A stretch of 64,000 nucleotides of DNA from Candidatus Cybelea septentrionalis (GCA_003158175.1 PMHJ01000034.1:148025-212024), one strand, 5' to 3'; counted from the stretch's first letter, positions 24,338-32,904 are shown. Notes: generated by a model not told the origin, from the sequence alone. Numbers and translations are program-made.

Positions 24338-25716
24338 ATCAATCCCTTCGAGTTCTCTCAATCGCGATCGCGACGCTCTTGGCGGCGGGCCAGATTCCGG
24401 CTCGCGCACAATACGCGACCGAGTTCGTGCCGGCCAAACTGATCAACGAGGGCAAGACGTCGACCACGATCGCCGGCAGCGGCAAGGTGGTGGTGCAGGT
24501 CCAGGTCAACGCGGATGGATCGCACAAGGTCACGAAAATCATCAGCTCGACGAACACCGGCGACAATGCCGCGGCGATCGAGATCGCGAACAGCTCGACC
24601 TATCGGCCGGCTCGTCGAGGAACTACGCCGATCACCGCCTTTTACGATTTCACCTTGAGATTTAGCGGCCGGACGGTCGTACGAAGCTCGAGCGGAAGCC
24701 CGGGCGTGTCGTTGGGCGGTGCCTCGCTGAGTCCGGCTGCAAGCCAGGTCGCCGCGCTCATCCGCGCCGGCCAGTACGCGCAGGCGAAATCCAAAGCGCA
24801 GTTGGAGTTGCTCTCTTCGCCGGGTGACGACTCGCTGCGCGAGATGCTGGGCGTCGCGTCGTACGACGCGGGGGATTTCACGTCCGCGTCGGCGGCCTTC
24901 GATAAGGTGCCGACGATCGGCGCGCAATTCCGCTCGGCAGCGGCACAAAGCTTCGCTGCGGCGGCGGTTAAAAGCGCGACCGACAACCCAGAGCAATCCC
25001 TCGCTTACGCGCAGAAAGCCCTGGCGCTCGCGCCCGACACCAACTCACGTTTCGCCCTCGGCGTTGCGCAGCTGGCGAATAACGACAACGCGGCCGCCAT
25101 GGCATCGCTCAAGGCTGCGCACGACATGGCTATGGCGGATTCCAAGATACCGCTCGCCTCGAAGGTGAACATCGACGCCGAGCTTCTTCAGGCGTATTTG
25201 GCGAATAACGATCAGCAAGACGCACAAGGCATTGCGGCGCAGATCAAGCAACTCGACCCAAGCAGTACGGCCGGCGCCCGAGCGATGGGTGCGAGCTTGC
25301 TGAAGTCGGGCCAGGCGGCGTCGGTAGCCAAGGATACCGCAACGGCGTTGCGCGACTACGATCAGGCCGCCGCGTTGGGCGATCCCTCTATCGCTGTCAC
25401 AGCCAATGTGTTAGCTGCGTTTGCTATAGCGCAAGGTGCGAAGCCGGACTACAAGCGGATGCAGAGCTACGCCGATAAGGCGATCGCTTTGCAGCCCGAT
25501 AATCCGCAGGCGAACTTTGCAGAAGGGATTGCTCTGACGGCTCAGTGGTCATCCAGCCATGACGACGGAACCAAGAAAAGGGCCGCGGATGCGCTCGCCA
25601 AAGCCGATCAGCAAGCAAAAGCGCAGGGGAACGAAGCGCTCTCGCTTCAGATCGAAACGTTCGTGAAACAGAACCTCAACTCGGCGCCTAGCGCTCCCTC
25701 GGGGGGCGGTCTCTAA
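24334..25716 (+). CDS. Secreted TonB-C-like plus TPR protein
   Basis: A 460-residue exported protein (signal peptide LSIAIATLLAAGQIPARAQ). Residues about 25-112 resemble a TonB C-terminal domain: SGKVVVQVQVNADGSHKVTK, then SSTYRPARRGTTPITAFYDF. The rest is a series of TPR-like helix pairs (AGQYAQAKSKAQLELLSSPG; DFTSASAAFDKVP; PEQSLAYAQKALALAPDTNS; PDYKRMQSYADKAIALQPDN). TonB domains are normally at the C-terminus behind a membrane anchor, so the order here is inverted and the protein would be free in the periplasm. It directly precedes the exbB operon, so it may act with that TonB system, for example as an adaptor. Confidence 0.75.
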   Translation: MNQSLRVLSIAIATLLAAGQIPARAQYATEFVPAKLINEGKTSTTIAGSGKVVVQVQVNADGSHKVTKIISSTNTGDNAAAIEIANSSTYRPARRGTTPITAFYDFTLRFSGRTVVRSSSGSPGVSLGGASLSPAASQVAALIRAGQYAQAKSKAQLELLSSPGDDSLREMLGVASYDAGDFTSASAAFDKVPTIGAQFRSAAAQSFAAAAVKSATDNPEQSLAYAQKALALAPDTNSRFALGVAQLANNDNAAAMASLKAAHDMAMADSKIPLASKVNIDAELLQAYLANNDQQDAQGIAAQIKQLDPSSTAGARAMGASLLKSGQAASVAKDTATALRDYDQAAALGDPSIAVTANVLAAFAIAQGAKPDYKRMQSYADKAIALQPDNPQANFAEGIALTAQWSSSHDDGTKKRAADALAKADQQAKAQGNEALSLQIETFVKQNLNSAPSAPSGGGL

Positions 25717-25808
25717 CGCTACAGGACTTTAGACGGGGGAGGCCAATGGGTCGCCCTCACGGGGCGCGATAGTCGCGCAGCAACGCTAATTGGGAGGGTT
25801 GTAAAGGC
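25717..25808 (+). promoter_or_regulatory. Leader before exbB
   Basis: 92 nt holding a small hairpin (CGCCC 25752-25756 with GGGCG 25762-25766) and a GGGAGG ribosome-binding site shortly before the exbB GTG. No clear promoter seen. Confidence 0.35.
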
Positions 25809-26480
25809 GTGTTTTCGGGATTTTTGGGTCTCATGCAGCAGGGCGGCTGGGATATGTGGCTGCTCTTGCTCATTTCGATCGTCGGCGTGGCAGTCGTCAT
25901 CGAACGGATGGTCTTTTTCCAGACGCAGCATGGCGACACGAAGGGGTTGCTGCGCCAGATCGGCACGAAGGTTTCGGCCGACGACCTCGACGGAGCGATC
26001 GCCATCTGTAAGAAGAGCCGCGGAATGCTTCCACGCATTCTCGAGTTCGGGCTTCGCCGCGGCGAGAAGAATCGCGCCGATATCACCGACGCGCTCTCGA
26101 TCGCGCTGATGGAGCATCTGAACTCGCTCGAGCGCAATCTCCCGATCATCGGCACCATCGCCGTCATCGCGCCCTTCGTCGGTCTCTTCGGAACGGTGCT
26201 CGGCATCATTCGTGCCTTCCAAGATATCGCATTGAAGGGCAACTCGACCCCGGCCGTCGTCGCCGCGGGCGTCTCCGAGGCTTTGATCACCACGGCCACC
26301 GGTCTCATCATCGCGGTCATCGCGGTCGTGTTCTTCAACTTCTTCAAGTCGCGCATCAAGAACTACAACCAAGAGATGATCGTCGCCGCCAACCAGCTCG
26401 CCGAAATGCTGCACTTCCACAATACCGGTTCGCCGATTCCGACCGATCTCTATCAGCCTACCAAGACCGGCGCCAAGTAA
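25809..26480 (+). CDS. exbB: ExbB/TolQ/MotA-family proton channel subunit
   Basis: A 223-residue inner-membrane protein with three transmembrane segments (about 12-33, 110-135, 155-178) and a cytoplasmic loop between the first two, the ExbB layout. The conserved core is NLPIIGTIAVIAPFVGLFGT and the following VSEALITTATGLIIAVIAVVFF, which form the pentameric channel around ExbD. It would use the proton gradient to energise TonB-like proteins. GTG start; exbD follows after 18 nt. Confidence 0.93.
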   Translation: MFSGFLGLMQQGGWDMWLLLLISIVGVAVVIERMVFFQTQHGDTKGLLRQIGTKVSADDLDGAIAICKKSRGMLPRILEFGLRRGEKNRADITDALSIALMEHLNSLERNLPIIGTIAVIAPFVGLFGTVLGIIRAFQDIALKGNSTPAVVAAGVSEALITTATGLIIAVIAVVFFNFFKSRIKNYNQEMIVAANQLAEMLHFHNTGSPIPTDLYQPTKTGAK

Positions 26481-26498
26481 AGCGCGCAGGGCAAGACC

Positions 26499-26909
26499 GT
26501 GTCACTGCTATCCTCGCAGGGCGATCAAGAGGTAATGGCGGAGATCAACATCACGCCGTTCACCGACGTTTTGCTGGTCTTGCTCATCATCTTCATGATC
26601 CTCGCCGCGCTGGTCGCGCCCCCGGGCTTCGAAAAAGAGCTGCCGAACAAGAACCCCAATAGCTCGACCCAAAATAAGAACAAGAACGACATCGAAGTTG
26701 ACGTCAACAACAAGGGCGTTATCTTCGTCGACGGCCAGAAGACGGACGAGACCGGCATTTACCGGATGATGTACGAGGCATCCAAGAAGAAACCGCATCA
26801 CCACGTTTCGATTATCGCCGACGCAAAGGCGCCGTACGGGATCATCATAAGGATCCTCGATGCGGCAAGGCAAACCGGCCTCGAAGACGTCGGCTTCGTC
26901 ACGTCATAA
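26499..26909 (+). CDS. exbD: ExbD/TolR-family protein, first copy
   Basis: A 136-residue single-span membrane protein. After a short cytoplasmic start, EINITPFTDVLLVLLIIFMI carries the essential Asp in the transmembrane helix (ITPFTD). The periplasmic domain ends in APYGIIIRILDAARQTGLEDV, the ExbD dimerisation module. The linker (Asn/Lys-rich NKNPNSSTQNKNKND) differs from the second copy. With ExbB it forms the proton-driven motor; two ExbD copies in the operon may form alternative or mixed dimers. Confidence 0.92.
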   Translation: MSLLSSQGDQEVMAEINITPFTDVLLVLLIIFMILAALVAPPGFEKELPNKNPNSSTQNKNKNDIEVDVNNKGVIFVDGQKTDETGIYRMMYEASKKKPHHHVSIIADAKAPYGIIIRILDAARQTGLEDVGFVTS

Positions 26910-26934
26910 GCGCATAAAGGGAGGTTTGTAGAAC

Positions 26935-27360
26935 GTGGCCGTTTCCATCGGCGGGGGCGAAGATGAGGTAATGTCGACGATCAACATCACGCCGTTTACC
27001 GACGTGCTGTTGGTACTCCTCATTATTTTCATCATTCTCGCATCGGTCACCAAAGAACCGAAGCTGCCCGACGCCTATAACAAACTAAGGGTAACTCCCT
27101 CCCAGATCGTCGTGAATGTCGACGAACACAACCACATCGAAATCGGCTCGAACGAAGTGACGATCGGCGATGCGAAAGCAGCCTTCGCGCAGCTTCAAGA
27201 TGCCACCGACCACAAATTTACAAGCGTGATCATCAAGGCGAATCCTGCGGCCAGTTATGGAGTTATCCTGCAGGTTATGGACGCTGCGAAACAAGAGGAT
27301 CTCACCAATTTTGGACTCGCCAATCACATTGAAGGCGCGCCCCCGGGAATGAATCCGTAG
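26935..27360 (+). CDS. exbD: ExbD/TolR-family protein, second copy
   Basis: A 141-residue paralogue of the preceding gene with the same transmembrane motor helix (STINITPFTDVLLVLLIIFI, with the essential Asp) and a periplasmic domain ending in ASYGVILQVMDAAKQEDLTNF. GGGAGG lies just upstream of the GTG start. The C-terminus ends in GAPPGMNP. The pair lies between exbB and two tonB-like genes, so all five probably form one energy-transduction operon. Confidence 0.92.
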   Translation: MAVSIGGGEDEVMSTINITPFTDVLLVLLIIFIILASVTKEPKLPDAYNKLRVTPSQIVVNVDEHNHIEIGSNEVTIGDAKAAFAQLQDATDHKFTSVIIKANPAASYGVILQVMDAAKQEDLTNFGLANHIEGAPPGMNP

Positions 27361-27363
27361 GCG

Positions 27364-28092
27364 ATGGCGAAGCGCGACCGCTATATTTCGACCGGCGAAC
27401 GAGTCCGCAGCTTTATCGGCTGGGCCTTCGTAATTTCGCTCATCATACACTTAGCGGTGGGTTCGGTCTTTCCGAACATCAACAAGCATTCCGAGGAACA
27501 GGAAACCGAGAAGGTCCAGATTACGAAGAAGCCGACGATCATCCACACGCCGCCGCCGCCAACGCCCACTCCGCCGCCGACACCGACTCCGCCTCCGCAG
27601 ACCACGCCCCCGCCCAAGCAGCAGAAGCAGGTACAACAGCCGAAGCTCAAAGTAAACCTCGTTACCAGCCACAATACCGGGGCGACCAAATCGACCGAAA
27701 TTACGGGCAATGAGTCCGGCGCTGGCAATGAAAATGGCGTGCCGCAGGGTCAAGGAACCGCCGCGCCCGTCGCGGCCACGGCACCGCCGGGAACGCCCAA
27801 ACCCGCCTGCGCAAACCCGAACGTCGACGCGACGGTTACCAACGCCGTGCAGCCGGATTATCCGGAGTCGGCAAAAGACATCGGGATCGGGGCAACCACG
27901 GTGCAGGTGGAAGTGACGGTTGGACCCTCGGGAAATCTGATCGGCACGAAGATCTATAAGAGCTCGAATAATATGGCAATCGACCAAGCCGCACTGCGCG
28001 CGGCTCGGCAGTCTACCTATTCCCCGAAGCTCGTCGATTGCCAGCCGGTGGAAGGCGACTATCTCTTCCGCGCCGACTTCCAACCAGATTAG
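27364..28092 (+). CDS. tonB: TonB-family protein, first copy
   Basis: A 242-residue protein with the TonB layout: cytoplasmic basic start, signal anchor (about 18-36, WAFVISLIIHLAVGSVF with the His typical of TonB), a periplasmic Pro-rich spacer (runs of PPPPTPTPPP) and a C-terminal TonB domain (about 145-240) with AVQPDYPESAKDIGIGATTV and the pattern of AALRAARQSTYSP. Two cysteines (CANPN, VDCQPV) are present in the C-terminal domain and may form a disulfide. Transmits ExbBD energy to outer-membrane receptors; none is in this window. Confidence 0.92.
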   Translation: MAKRDRYISTGERVRSFIGWAFVISLIIHLAVGSVFPNINKHSEEQETEKVQITKKPTIIHTPPPPTPTPPPTPTPPPQTTPPPKQQKQVQQPKLKVNLVTSHNTGATKSTEITGNESGAGNENGVPQGQGTAAPVAATAPPGTPKPACANPNVDATVTNAVQPDYPESAKDIGIGATTVQVEVTVGPSGNLIGTKIYKSSNNMAIDQAALRAARQSTYSPKLVDCQPVEGDYLFRADFQPD

Positions 28093-28125
28093 TCGCGCTC
28101 TCGGCCGTTGCGCGCCCCATGAGGT

Positions 28126-28740
28126 ATGAGACGCGCTCAGCGCGTGTTGCTCGTCGCCTTCGCGCTCTCGCTGGTGCTGCATGCCATCGTTGCACTGGTG
28201 CTGCGTCCGGCGACCGCGGATTTTCAAACTCAGCCTGAGGCCGTCTCGGTCGTGCGCCGCTCGACGATGATCGTGGCGCGCAACACGCCACCGCCTCCGC
28301 GTCGCACGCAAACGCCCTCACCTCGAAATCTCGCACCGCCGAGGCCTCGTGCCAGCGGCGCCGCCGTCGCGCGCTCCGAAGGGGGTGGTGGAGGTCGCTC
28401 GACGCCCGCACCGCCGCCGGCTCCTACCGCGGTGCCTTCGGCGGCCGGCGCCGGGTGCGCGGAGCCAAACGCCGCCGCGGCGGTCGTCGCCACCCCGCCC
28501 CCGCCCGATATTCCGGCGGCGGTCCGCGCCGACCACACGAGCGGCGTCGCACTCGTTTCGGTTTCGCTCGATGCGCAGGGAGAAGTGAGCGCCGCGAGCG
28601 TCGCACAGAGCACGGGCAACTCTTCGCTCGACCTCGTCGCGGTCTCGATGGCGCGTGACGCTCGATATAGCGCGCCGTTGCACGACTGCAAAGCAGTCGC
28701 CGGAAATACCACGTTTAGCGTGAAGTTCGTCGCATGGTAA
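28126..28740 (+). CDS. TonB-family protein, second copy
   Basis: A 204-residue protein with an N-terminal anchor (VLLVAFALSLVLHAIVALVL, again with His), a shorter Pro/Arg-rich spacer and a C-terminal TonB-like domain (VSLDAQGEVSAASVAQST, SMARDARYSAPLHDC). As in the first copy, two cysteines bracket the C-terminal domain. The spacer is shorter and contains a GGGGGR stretch, so it would reach a different distance across the periplasm. It follows the first tonB by 33 nt and likely shares the ExbBD motor. Confidence 0.85.
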   Translation: MRRAQRVLLVAFALSLVLHAIVALVLRPATADFQTQPEAVSVVRRSTMIVARNTPPPPRRTQTPSPRNLAPPRPRASGAAVARSEGGGGGRSTPAPPPAPTAVPSAAGAGCAEPNAAAAVVATPPPPDIPAAVRADHTSGVALVSVSLDAQGEVSAASVAQSTGNSSLDLVAVSMARDARYSAPLHDCKAVAGNTTFSVKFVAW

Positions 28741-28779
28741 CCGGCAGGCCGTAAGGCACCGTCAGGCAAACGCTGGGCC

Positions 28780-29640
28780 GTGACCTTCTTTCAGGCGCTC
28801 GTACTGGCTCTCTTGCAAGGGGTCAGCGAGCTCTTCCCGATCTCGAGCCTCGGTCATACGATTCTCGTTCCGGCGTTGCTGCACTGGAATAACATCGATC
28901 GCTCGAGCGCTTCGTTTCTCGCATTCGTCGTCGTGCTGCACCTGGGAACCGCGCTTGCATTGATCGTCTTCTATCGGGCGCAGTGGTATGCAATTGTGCG
29001 GGCGCTCCTGCGCAGCGTCGTGGTTGGACGACTGAGCTCCGACCGCGACGAGCGAACCGGATGGCTCCTCGTCGTTGCAACGATTCCGGTCGGACTGCTG
29101 GGTGTCGTCCTCGAGCACCCCGTGCGCCGCCTCTTCGGCTCGCCGGCTCCGGCCGCGTTGTTCTTGTTGATCAACGGGCTGATAATGTTTGCGGGCGAGG
29201 CTCTGCGTCGGGCCCAAGACCGATCCCGGGCCAGAAAGAGCAAGCCGATCGATCGTCTCAGTTATCCCGAGAGCCTCTTCATCGGCGTCGCGCAAGCGTT
29301 TGCGCTCCTGCCCGGAATTTCGCGATCGGGAAGCTCGATGGTCGCGGGGTTACTCTGCGACCTCGACCACGAACATGCGGCTCGATTCTCGTTCCTACTC
29401 GCAACGCCGGTCATTTTCGCCGCAGCGCTCCTCGAACTCCCCAACCTCTTTGCGCCGCAGGCACATCTTGTGCTCGTTCAGGCGATCGCCGGCGGCATCG
29501 CGGCCGGCGGCGCCGCGTATCTTTCCGTGGCTTTTTTGACGCGCTACTTCCGCTCGAACGATCTGCGGCCGTTCGGGTGGTATTGCATTATCGTCGGTTC
29601 CATCTGTTTCGTGCTTGCGAGAAAAGGAGTCATCACATGA
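28780..29640 (+). CDS. uppP: Undecaprenyl-diphosphatase (BacA/UppP)
   Basis: Membrane enzyme that dephosphorylates undecaprenyl diphosphate, recycling the lipid carrier of cell-wall synthesis. About eight transmembrane segments; the two inverted motifs are LLQGVSELFPISSLGH (catalytic Glu in SELFP, with Gln in place of the usual first Glu) and PGISRSGSSMVAGL (with the catalytic Arg). 286 residues, GTG start. It ends in ATGA overlap with a 63-codon gene preceded by a very good AAAAGGAG site inside uppP. Confidence 0.95.
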   Translation: MTFFQALVLALLQGVSELFPISSLGHTILVPALLHWNNIDRSSASFLAFVVVLHLGTALALIVFYRAQWYAIVRALLRSVVVGRLSSDRDERTGWLLVVATIPVGLLGVVLEHPVRRLFGSPAPAALFLLINGLIMFAGEALRRAQDRSRARKSKPIDRLSYPESLFIGVAQAFALLPGISRSGSSMVAGLLCDLDHEHAARFSFLLATPVIFAAALLELPNLFAPQAHLVLVQAIAGGIAAGGAAYLSVAFLTRYFRSNDLRPFGWYCIIVGSICFVLARKGVIT

Positions 29641-29828
29641 GAGTTGTCGCCATCGTCTTGGCAGTCGTATTTTTCGTGCTTGGGATTCTTTACGGTACCG
29701 GTACGATCAACTACTTCACGGAATCGGGTGCCGCGCACTCACACCACGTGAAGCATTTGGTGGTCCTGTGGGTTTTGGCGTTGCTCTCCCTGATCTGGGC
29801 GCGCTTTGCGAGCGCGCCCAGGCGATGA
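29637..29828 (+). CDS. Small membrane protein, 63 residues
   Basis: ATG at 29637 overlaps the uppP stop, has a strong AAAAGGAG site 8-9 bases upstream, and ends in ATGA overlap with moaC. The protein has two hydrophobic helices (VVAIVLAVVFFVLGILYG and VVLWVLALLSLIWARF) joined by a short loop with a histidine run (AHSHHVKH). I do not recognise the family. Signal for real translation is good: spacing, overlaps on both sides and hydrophobic pattern. The His-rich loop might bind metal; that is speculation. Confidence 0.8.
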   Translation: MRVVAIVLAVVFFVLGILYGTGTINYFTESGAAHSHHVKHLVVLWVLALLSLIWARFASAPRR

Positions 29829-30280
29829 AGCTTTCTCACGTCGCTACGGACGGAAGCGTCGCGATGGTCGACGTATCGGGCAAGAGGGTCACGTCGCGCT
29901 TCGCGAGGGCGCAAGCGCTGGTACGAATGAACGCCGCCGCGCAGACCGCGATTCGCGACGCGACCTTGGCCAAAGGCGACGCGCTGGTGGCCGCGCAGAT
30001 TGCCGGCATTTTTGCGGCAAAGCAGACCGGGGCGCTAATTCCATTGGCTCATCCGCTGCCGTTGACGAGCGTAAGCGTCCGCTTCGACTGGCGTGCCGAC
30101 GGCGCGCTGGAAATCGAGGCTGCCGCACGCACCGACGCCCAGACCGGCGTCGAAATGGAGGCCATGATTGCGGCGACGATTGCAGCGCTGACGATTTACG
30201 ACATGACGAAGGCTTTGGACAAGCACATCACGATCGAGTCGGTTCGACTGCTCGAGAAGACGGGCGGAAAGGCGCCGTGA
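29825..30280 (+). CDS. moaC: Cyclic pyranopterin monophosphate synthase MoaC
   Basis: Converts 3',8-cyclo-dihydro-GTP to cyclic pyranopterin monophosphate in molybdenum-cofactor synthesis. Signatures: DGSVAMVDVSGKRVTSRFA at the N-terminus, AGIFAAKQTGALIPLAHPLP, and TGVEMEAMIAATIAALTIYD with the active-site Asp and a late Lys (ALDKHITIESVRLLEKTGGK). 151 residues is typical. Start ATG 29825 overlaps the small membrane gene (ATGA). A Mog-like gene follows directly; moeA is at 4 kb. Confidence 0.96.
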   Translation: MKLSHVATDGSVAMVDVSGKRVTSRFARAQALVRMNAAAQTAIRDATLAKGDALVAAQIAGIFAAKQTGALIPLAHPLPLTSVSVRFDWRADGALEIEAAARTDAQTGVEMEAMIAATIAALTIYDMTKALDKHITIESVRLLEKTGGKAP

Positions 30281-30759
30281 GTTTTCGCGTTGCGCTGATC
30301 GTGCTTTCCGACCGCGCCGCGTCGGGCGAACGCGCGGATGCCTGCATTCCAGTAATGAAGGAGCGGCTTGGCGAGATCTATTCGATCGCACGAGAGAGCG
30401 TGATGCCCGACGATCCGGCGGCGCTTCAAGCCGAACTCATCGAGTTGGCAGATTCGCACGAAGTCGATTTGGTGCTTACGAGCGGTGGCACCGGTCTCTC
30501 CCCGCGCGACCGCACGCCGCAGGCGACCGCCGCGATTCTCGACTACGAGGTGCCCGGGATCGCCGAGGCGATTCGGATGGTCTCTTTCGCCAACGTGAAA
30601 ACCGCGATGCTCTCGCGCGCGCTCGCCGGCGTCCGCCATCGCACGCTCATCGTTAACCTGCCGGGAAGTCCCCGCGCGGTCGGCGAGGCACTCGATATCG
30701 TGCTGCCGGTGATTCCGCACGCGTTGGAGCTCTTGAACGATTGCGTCGTCGACGGATGA
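30277..30759 (+). CDS. mog: Molybdopterin adenylyltransferase, Mog/MoaB family
   Basis: Adenylylates molybdopterin before molybdate insertion by MoeA. The single MoCF-binding domain has RVALIVLSDRAASGERAD at the start, LVLTSGGTGLSPRDRTPQAT (the GGTG and Asp binding site) and LIVNLPGSPRAVGEAL. 160 residues. GTG start with GTGA overlap to moaC. Mog and MoaB cannot be told apart by eye, but the pairing with moeA and moaC supports the cofactor role. Confidence 0.93.
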   Translation: MSFRVALIVLSDRAASGERADACIPVMKERLGEIYSIARESVMPDDPAALQAELIELADSHEVDLVLTSGGTGLSPRDRTPQATAAILDYEVPGIAEAIRMVSFANVKTAMLSRALAGVRHRTLIVNLPGSPRAVGEALDIVLPVIPHALELLNDCVVDG

Positions 30760-30771
30760 CCCGTCCTTCGA

Positions 30772-30813
30772 CCCTTCGACAAGCTCAGGGCGGGCTGAGC
30801 TCAGGATGACAAA
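30772..30813. repeat. Dispersed palindromic repeat, copy C, at the folC start
   Basis: CCCTTCGACAAGCTCAGGG followed by a partial repeat (GCTGAGCTCAGGATGACAAAG). Same family as 6286-6314 and 12405-12446. The ATG of folC at 30806 is inside the repeat end (CAGG-ATG-ACAAAG). Confidence 0.75.
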
Positions 30814-32068
30814 GATTTCGAGTTACGATGAAGCCGAAGCCTACCTGCTCGGCACGATCGACGAAGTCGCCTCGCCGCGCACGTCGTACAAGCTCGACCG
30901 TATGCGTGCGTTGCTGCGTTATCTCGACGATCCACATCGGCGCTATCCGACGATCCACGTCGGCGGTACGAGCGGGAAAGGGTCCACTTCGACGATGATT
31001 GCGGGCGCGCTGCGCGCGTCGGGCAAGCGAACCGGCCTTCACACGAAGCCGCACCTCCACTCGATGACGGAGCGCGCGTGCATTGACGGCCAATCGATCT
31101 CGCGCGAGCGATTTGCGGAGATGCTCGACCGCGCAATGCCTGCGATCGAAAGCACGACATCCGCGTATGGGCGTCCGACGTATTACGAGACGCTGCTCGC
31201 CTTGGCGTTTGCGTACTTTGCGCAAGAAAAAGTCGACGTGGCCGTGATCGAGGTCGGATTGGGCGGCCGTCTCGACGGGACGAACGTTCTGCACCCGGTG
31301 GTCGCCGCGATCACCTCGGTGGGCTACGACCACACCGATATCCTCGGCACGGCGATCGAGGCGATCGCCCTCGAAAAGGCCGGCATTGCAAAGCCGGGCG
31401 TACCGCTGGTTCTAGGCCCGGTCTCGGAGGCCGCGGCAGCGGTCATCGAAACGTACGCCGCGCAGGTCGGAGCGCCGGTCGTTTACGCGCAGGACGTCGT
31501 GCAAATCGACGAGGTGCCGTCTCTGCCGGTTCTGGGAACCTTTCAACGCACGAACGCGGTAACCGCAATCGCCGTTCTGAAGCAGCTCGCCGAAACGTTG
31601 CGCCCGAGCCGAGATGCGATCCTGCGAAGCTTTTCCGAGCTTTCGATTCCGGGAAGAATGGAGTTGGTGCCGACAAAGCCGCCGGTCGTCTTCGACATGG
31701 CTCACAACGCCGAAAAGGCCGAATCGCTGGTGGCCTCGTTGCGGGAAAGCTTCGCAGGCCGCCGCGTCCATTACGTCGTGGCGATCGGCGAGCCGAAGGA
31801 CGCGCGCCGCATCCTTGAAATCTTAGCGGCACTCCCCTCCACGTTCACCTTTACATCGTACGTTGCGGCCGGCCGCCGCGCGATTGCGCCGTCGCGATTG
31901 TCGACGATCGCGGAGTCGATCGGGCGTTGGGGACGTGCCATCGTCGATCCGGTCGAAGCGCTCACGGTGGCGCGCCGTCTGGCGACGATGGACGACGTCG
32001 TCGTTGTAACCGGCTCGACATTCGTCGTCGGAGAGTTGCGCGAGTGGTTCATACCGGCGATCGTGTAA
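30806..32068 (+). CDS. folC: Dihydrofolate/folylpolyglutamate synthase
   Basis: Mur-ligase-family enzyme adding glutamate to dihydropteroate and folates. Signatures: VGGTSGKGSTSTMIAGAL (ATP-binding P-loop, residues about 52-69), HTKPHLHSMTERACIDG, EVGLGGRLDGTNV and SIPGRMELV with the DMAHNAEKAESL segment near the C-terminal domain. 420 residues is normal. The start codon and the upstream 30 nt are made of the dispersed repeat, so the translation start has probably been renewed by repeat insertion. It overlaps folP by 25 nt. Confidence 0.95.
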   Translation: MTKISSYDEAEAYLLGTIDEVASPRTSYKLDRMRALLRYLDDPHRRYPTIHVGGTSGKGSTSTMIAGALRASGKRTGLHTKPHLHSMTERACIDGQSISRERFAEMLDRAMPAIESTTSAYGRPTYYETLLALAFAYFAQEKVDVAVIEVGLGGRLDGTNVLHPVVAAITSVGYDHTDILGTAIEAIALEKAGIAKPGVPLVLGPVSEAAAAVIETYAAQVGAPVVYAQDVVQIDEVPSLPVLGTFQRTNAVTAIAVLKQLAETLRPSRDAILRSFSELSIPGRMELVPTKPPVVFDMAHNAEKAESLVASLRESFAGRRVHYVVAIGEPKDARRILEILAALPSTFTFTSYVAAGRRAIAPSRLSTIAESIGRWGRAIVDPVEALTVARRLATMDDVVVVTGSTFVVGELREWFIPAIV

Positions 32069-32904
32069 AGGGCGCCCTTCGTCTGCGCGGAGGCGAACTT
32101 CGTTGGGGCGCGCGAACGTATATCATGGCGATCGTAAACGTGACGCCCGACTCGTTCTCGGGAGATGGTTTGGAGAACGCTTCCGATGCGACCGCGCATG
32201 CGACCGAACAGTGGCGCGCGGGCGCGCACATCCTCGACGTTGGCGGCGAGTCGACGCGTCCGGGTCATCGCAGGCTGGACGAAGATGTCGAAATCGCGCG
32301 CGTGGTTCCGGTCATTCGTTCGTTTCGGGCCGCTTTTTCGGCGGCTCCTATTTCGATCGACACGTACAAGCCCGCCGTCGTGCGCGCCGCTCACGCGGCC
32401 GGCGCGGATCTCGTCAACTCAGTTTGGGGAGCACCGGCCGCGCTGCTCGACGTCGTCGCGGAACTGGAGATGCCCGTCGTTGCGATGCACAATCAAAACG
32501 GCACGCAGTACGACGGCCCGGTCGTCGATGCGGTTCTGACCTATCTCGAAGATTGCGCGTCGAGGGCAGTCGCACGCGGGCTCGCACCGGACCGAGTCAT
32601 TCTGGACCCCGGCATCGGCTTCGGCAAGACGGCCGAGCAGAACATCGCCGTTTTGGAGGCGTTGCCGCGACTGGTCGGGCTGGGCTTCCCCACGATGATC
32701 GGCACGTCGCGAAAATCTACGCTTGGCAAGCTGATCGGCAGAGAGCCGAACGATCGCGTCTACGCGACGGTAGCCACGACCGCCTTCGCAATCGCGGCCG
32801 GAGTGGACATCGTTCGCGTTCACGACGTGTGCGCGGCCCGCGATGCAGCCGCAATAACGGACGCGCTCGTGCGCGGCTGGCGGCCGGACGGATGGATCGA
32901 GTAA
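32044..32904 (+). CDS. folP: Dihydropteroate synthase
   Basis: Joins p-aminobenzoate to the pterin diphosphate; target of sulfonamides. TIM-barrel signatures: MAIVNVTPDSFSGDG, ILDVGGESTRPGHRRLDEDVE, PISIDTYKPAVVRAA, VILDPGIGFGKTAEQN, TMIGTSRKSTLGKL and VRVHDVCAARDA. I start at GTG 32044, inside the end of folC, giving 286 residues and covering the usual strand before MAIVNVTP; it has GGAG about ten bases upstream. The frame extends further upstream but only across folC. Confidence 0.95.
   Translation: MVHTGDRVKGALRLRGGELRWGARTYIMAIVNVTPDSFSGDGLENASDATAHATEQWRAGAHILDVGGESTRPGHRRLDEDVEIARVVPVIRSFRAAFSAAPISIDTYKPAVVRAAHAAGADLVNSVWGAPAALLDVVAELEMPVVAMHNQNGTQYDGPVVDAVLTYLEDCASRAVARGLAPDRVILDPGIGFGKTAEQNIAVLEALPRLVGLGFPTMIGTSRKSTLGKLIGREPNDRVYATVATTAFAIAAGVDIVRVHDVCAARDAAAITDALVRGWRPDGWIE

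Noticed and set aside
27540..27620. Tandem CCGCCGACACCGACTCCG-type repeat as a minisatellite
   Set aside because: It encodes the Pro/Thr spacer of TonB, which explains it.
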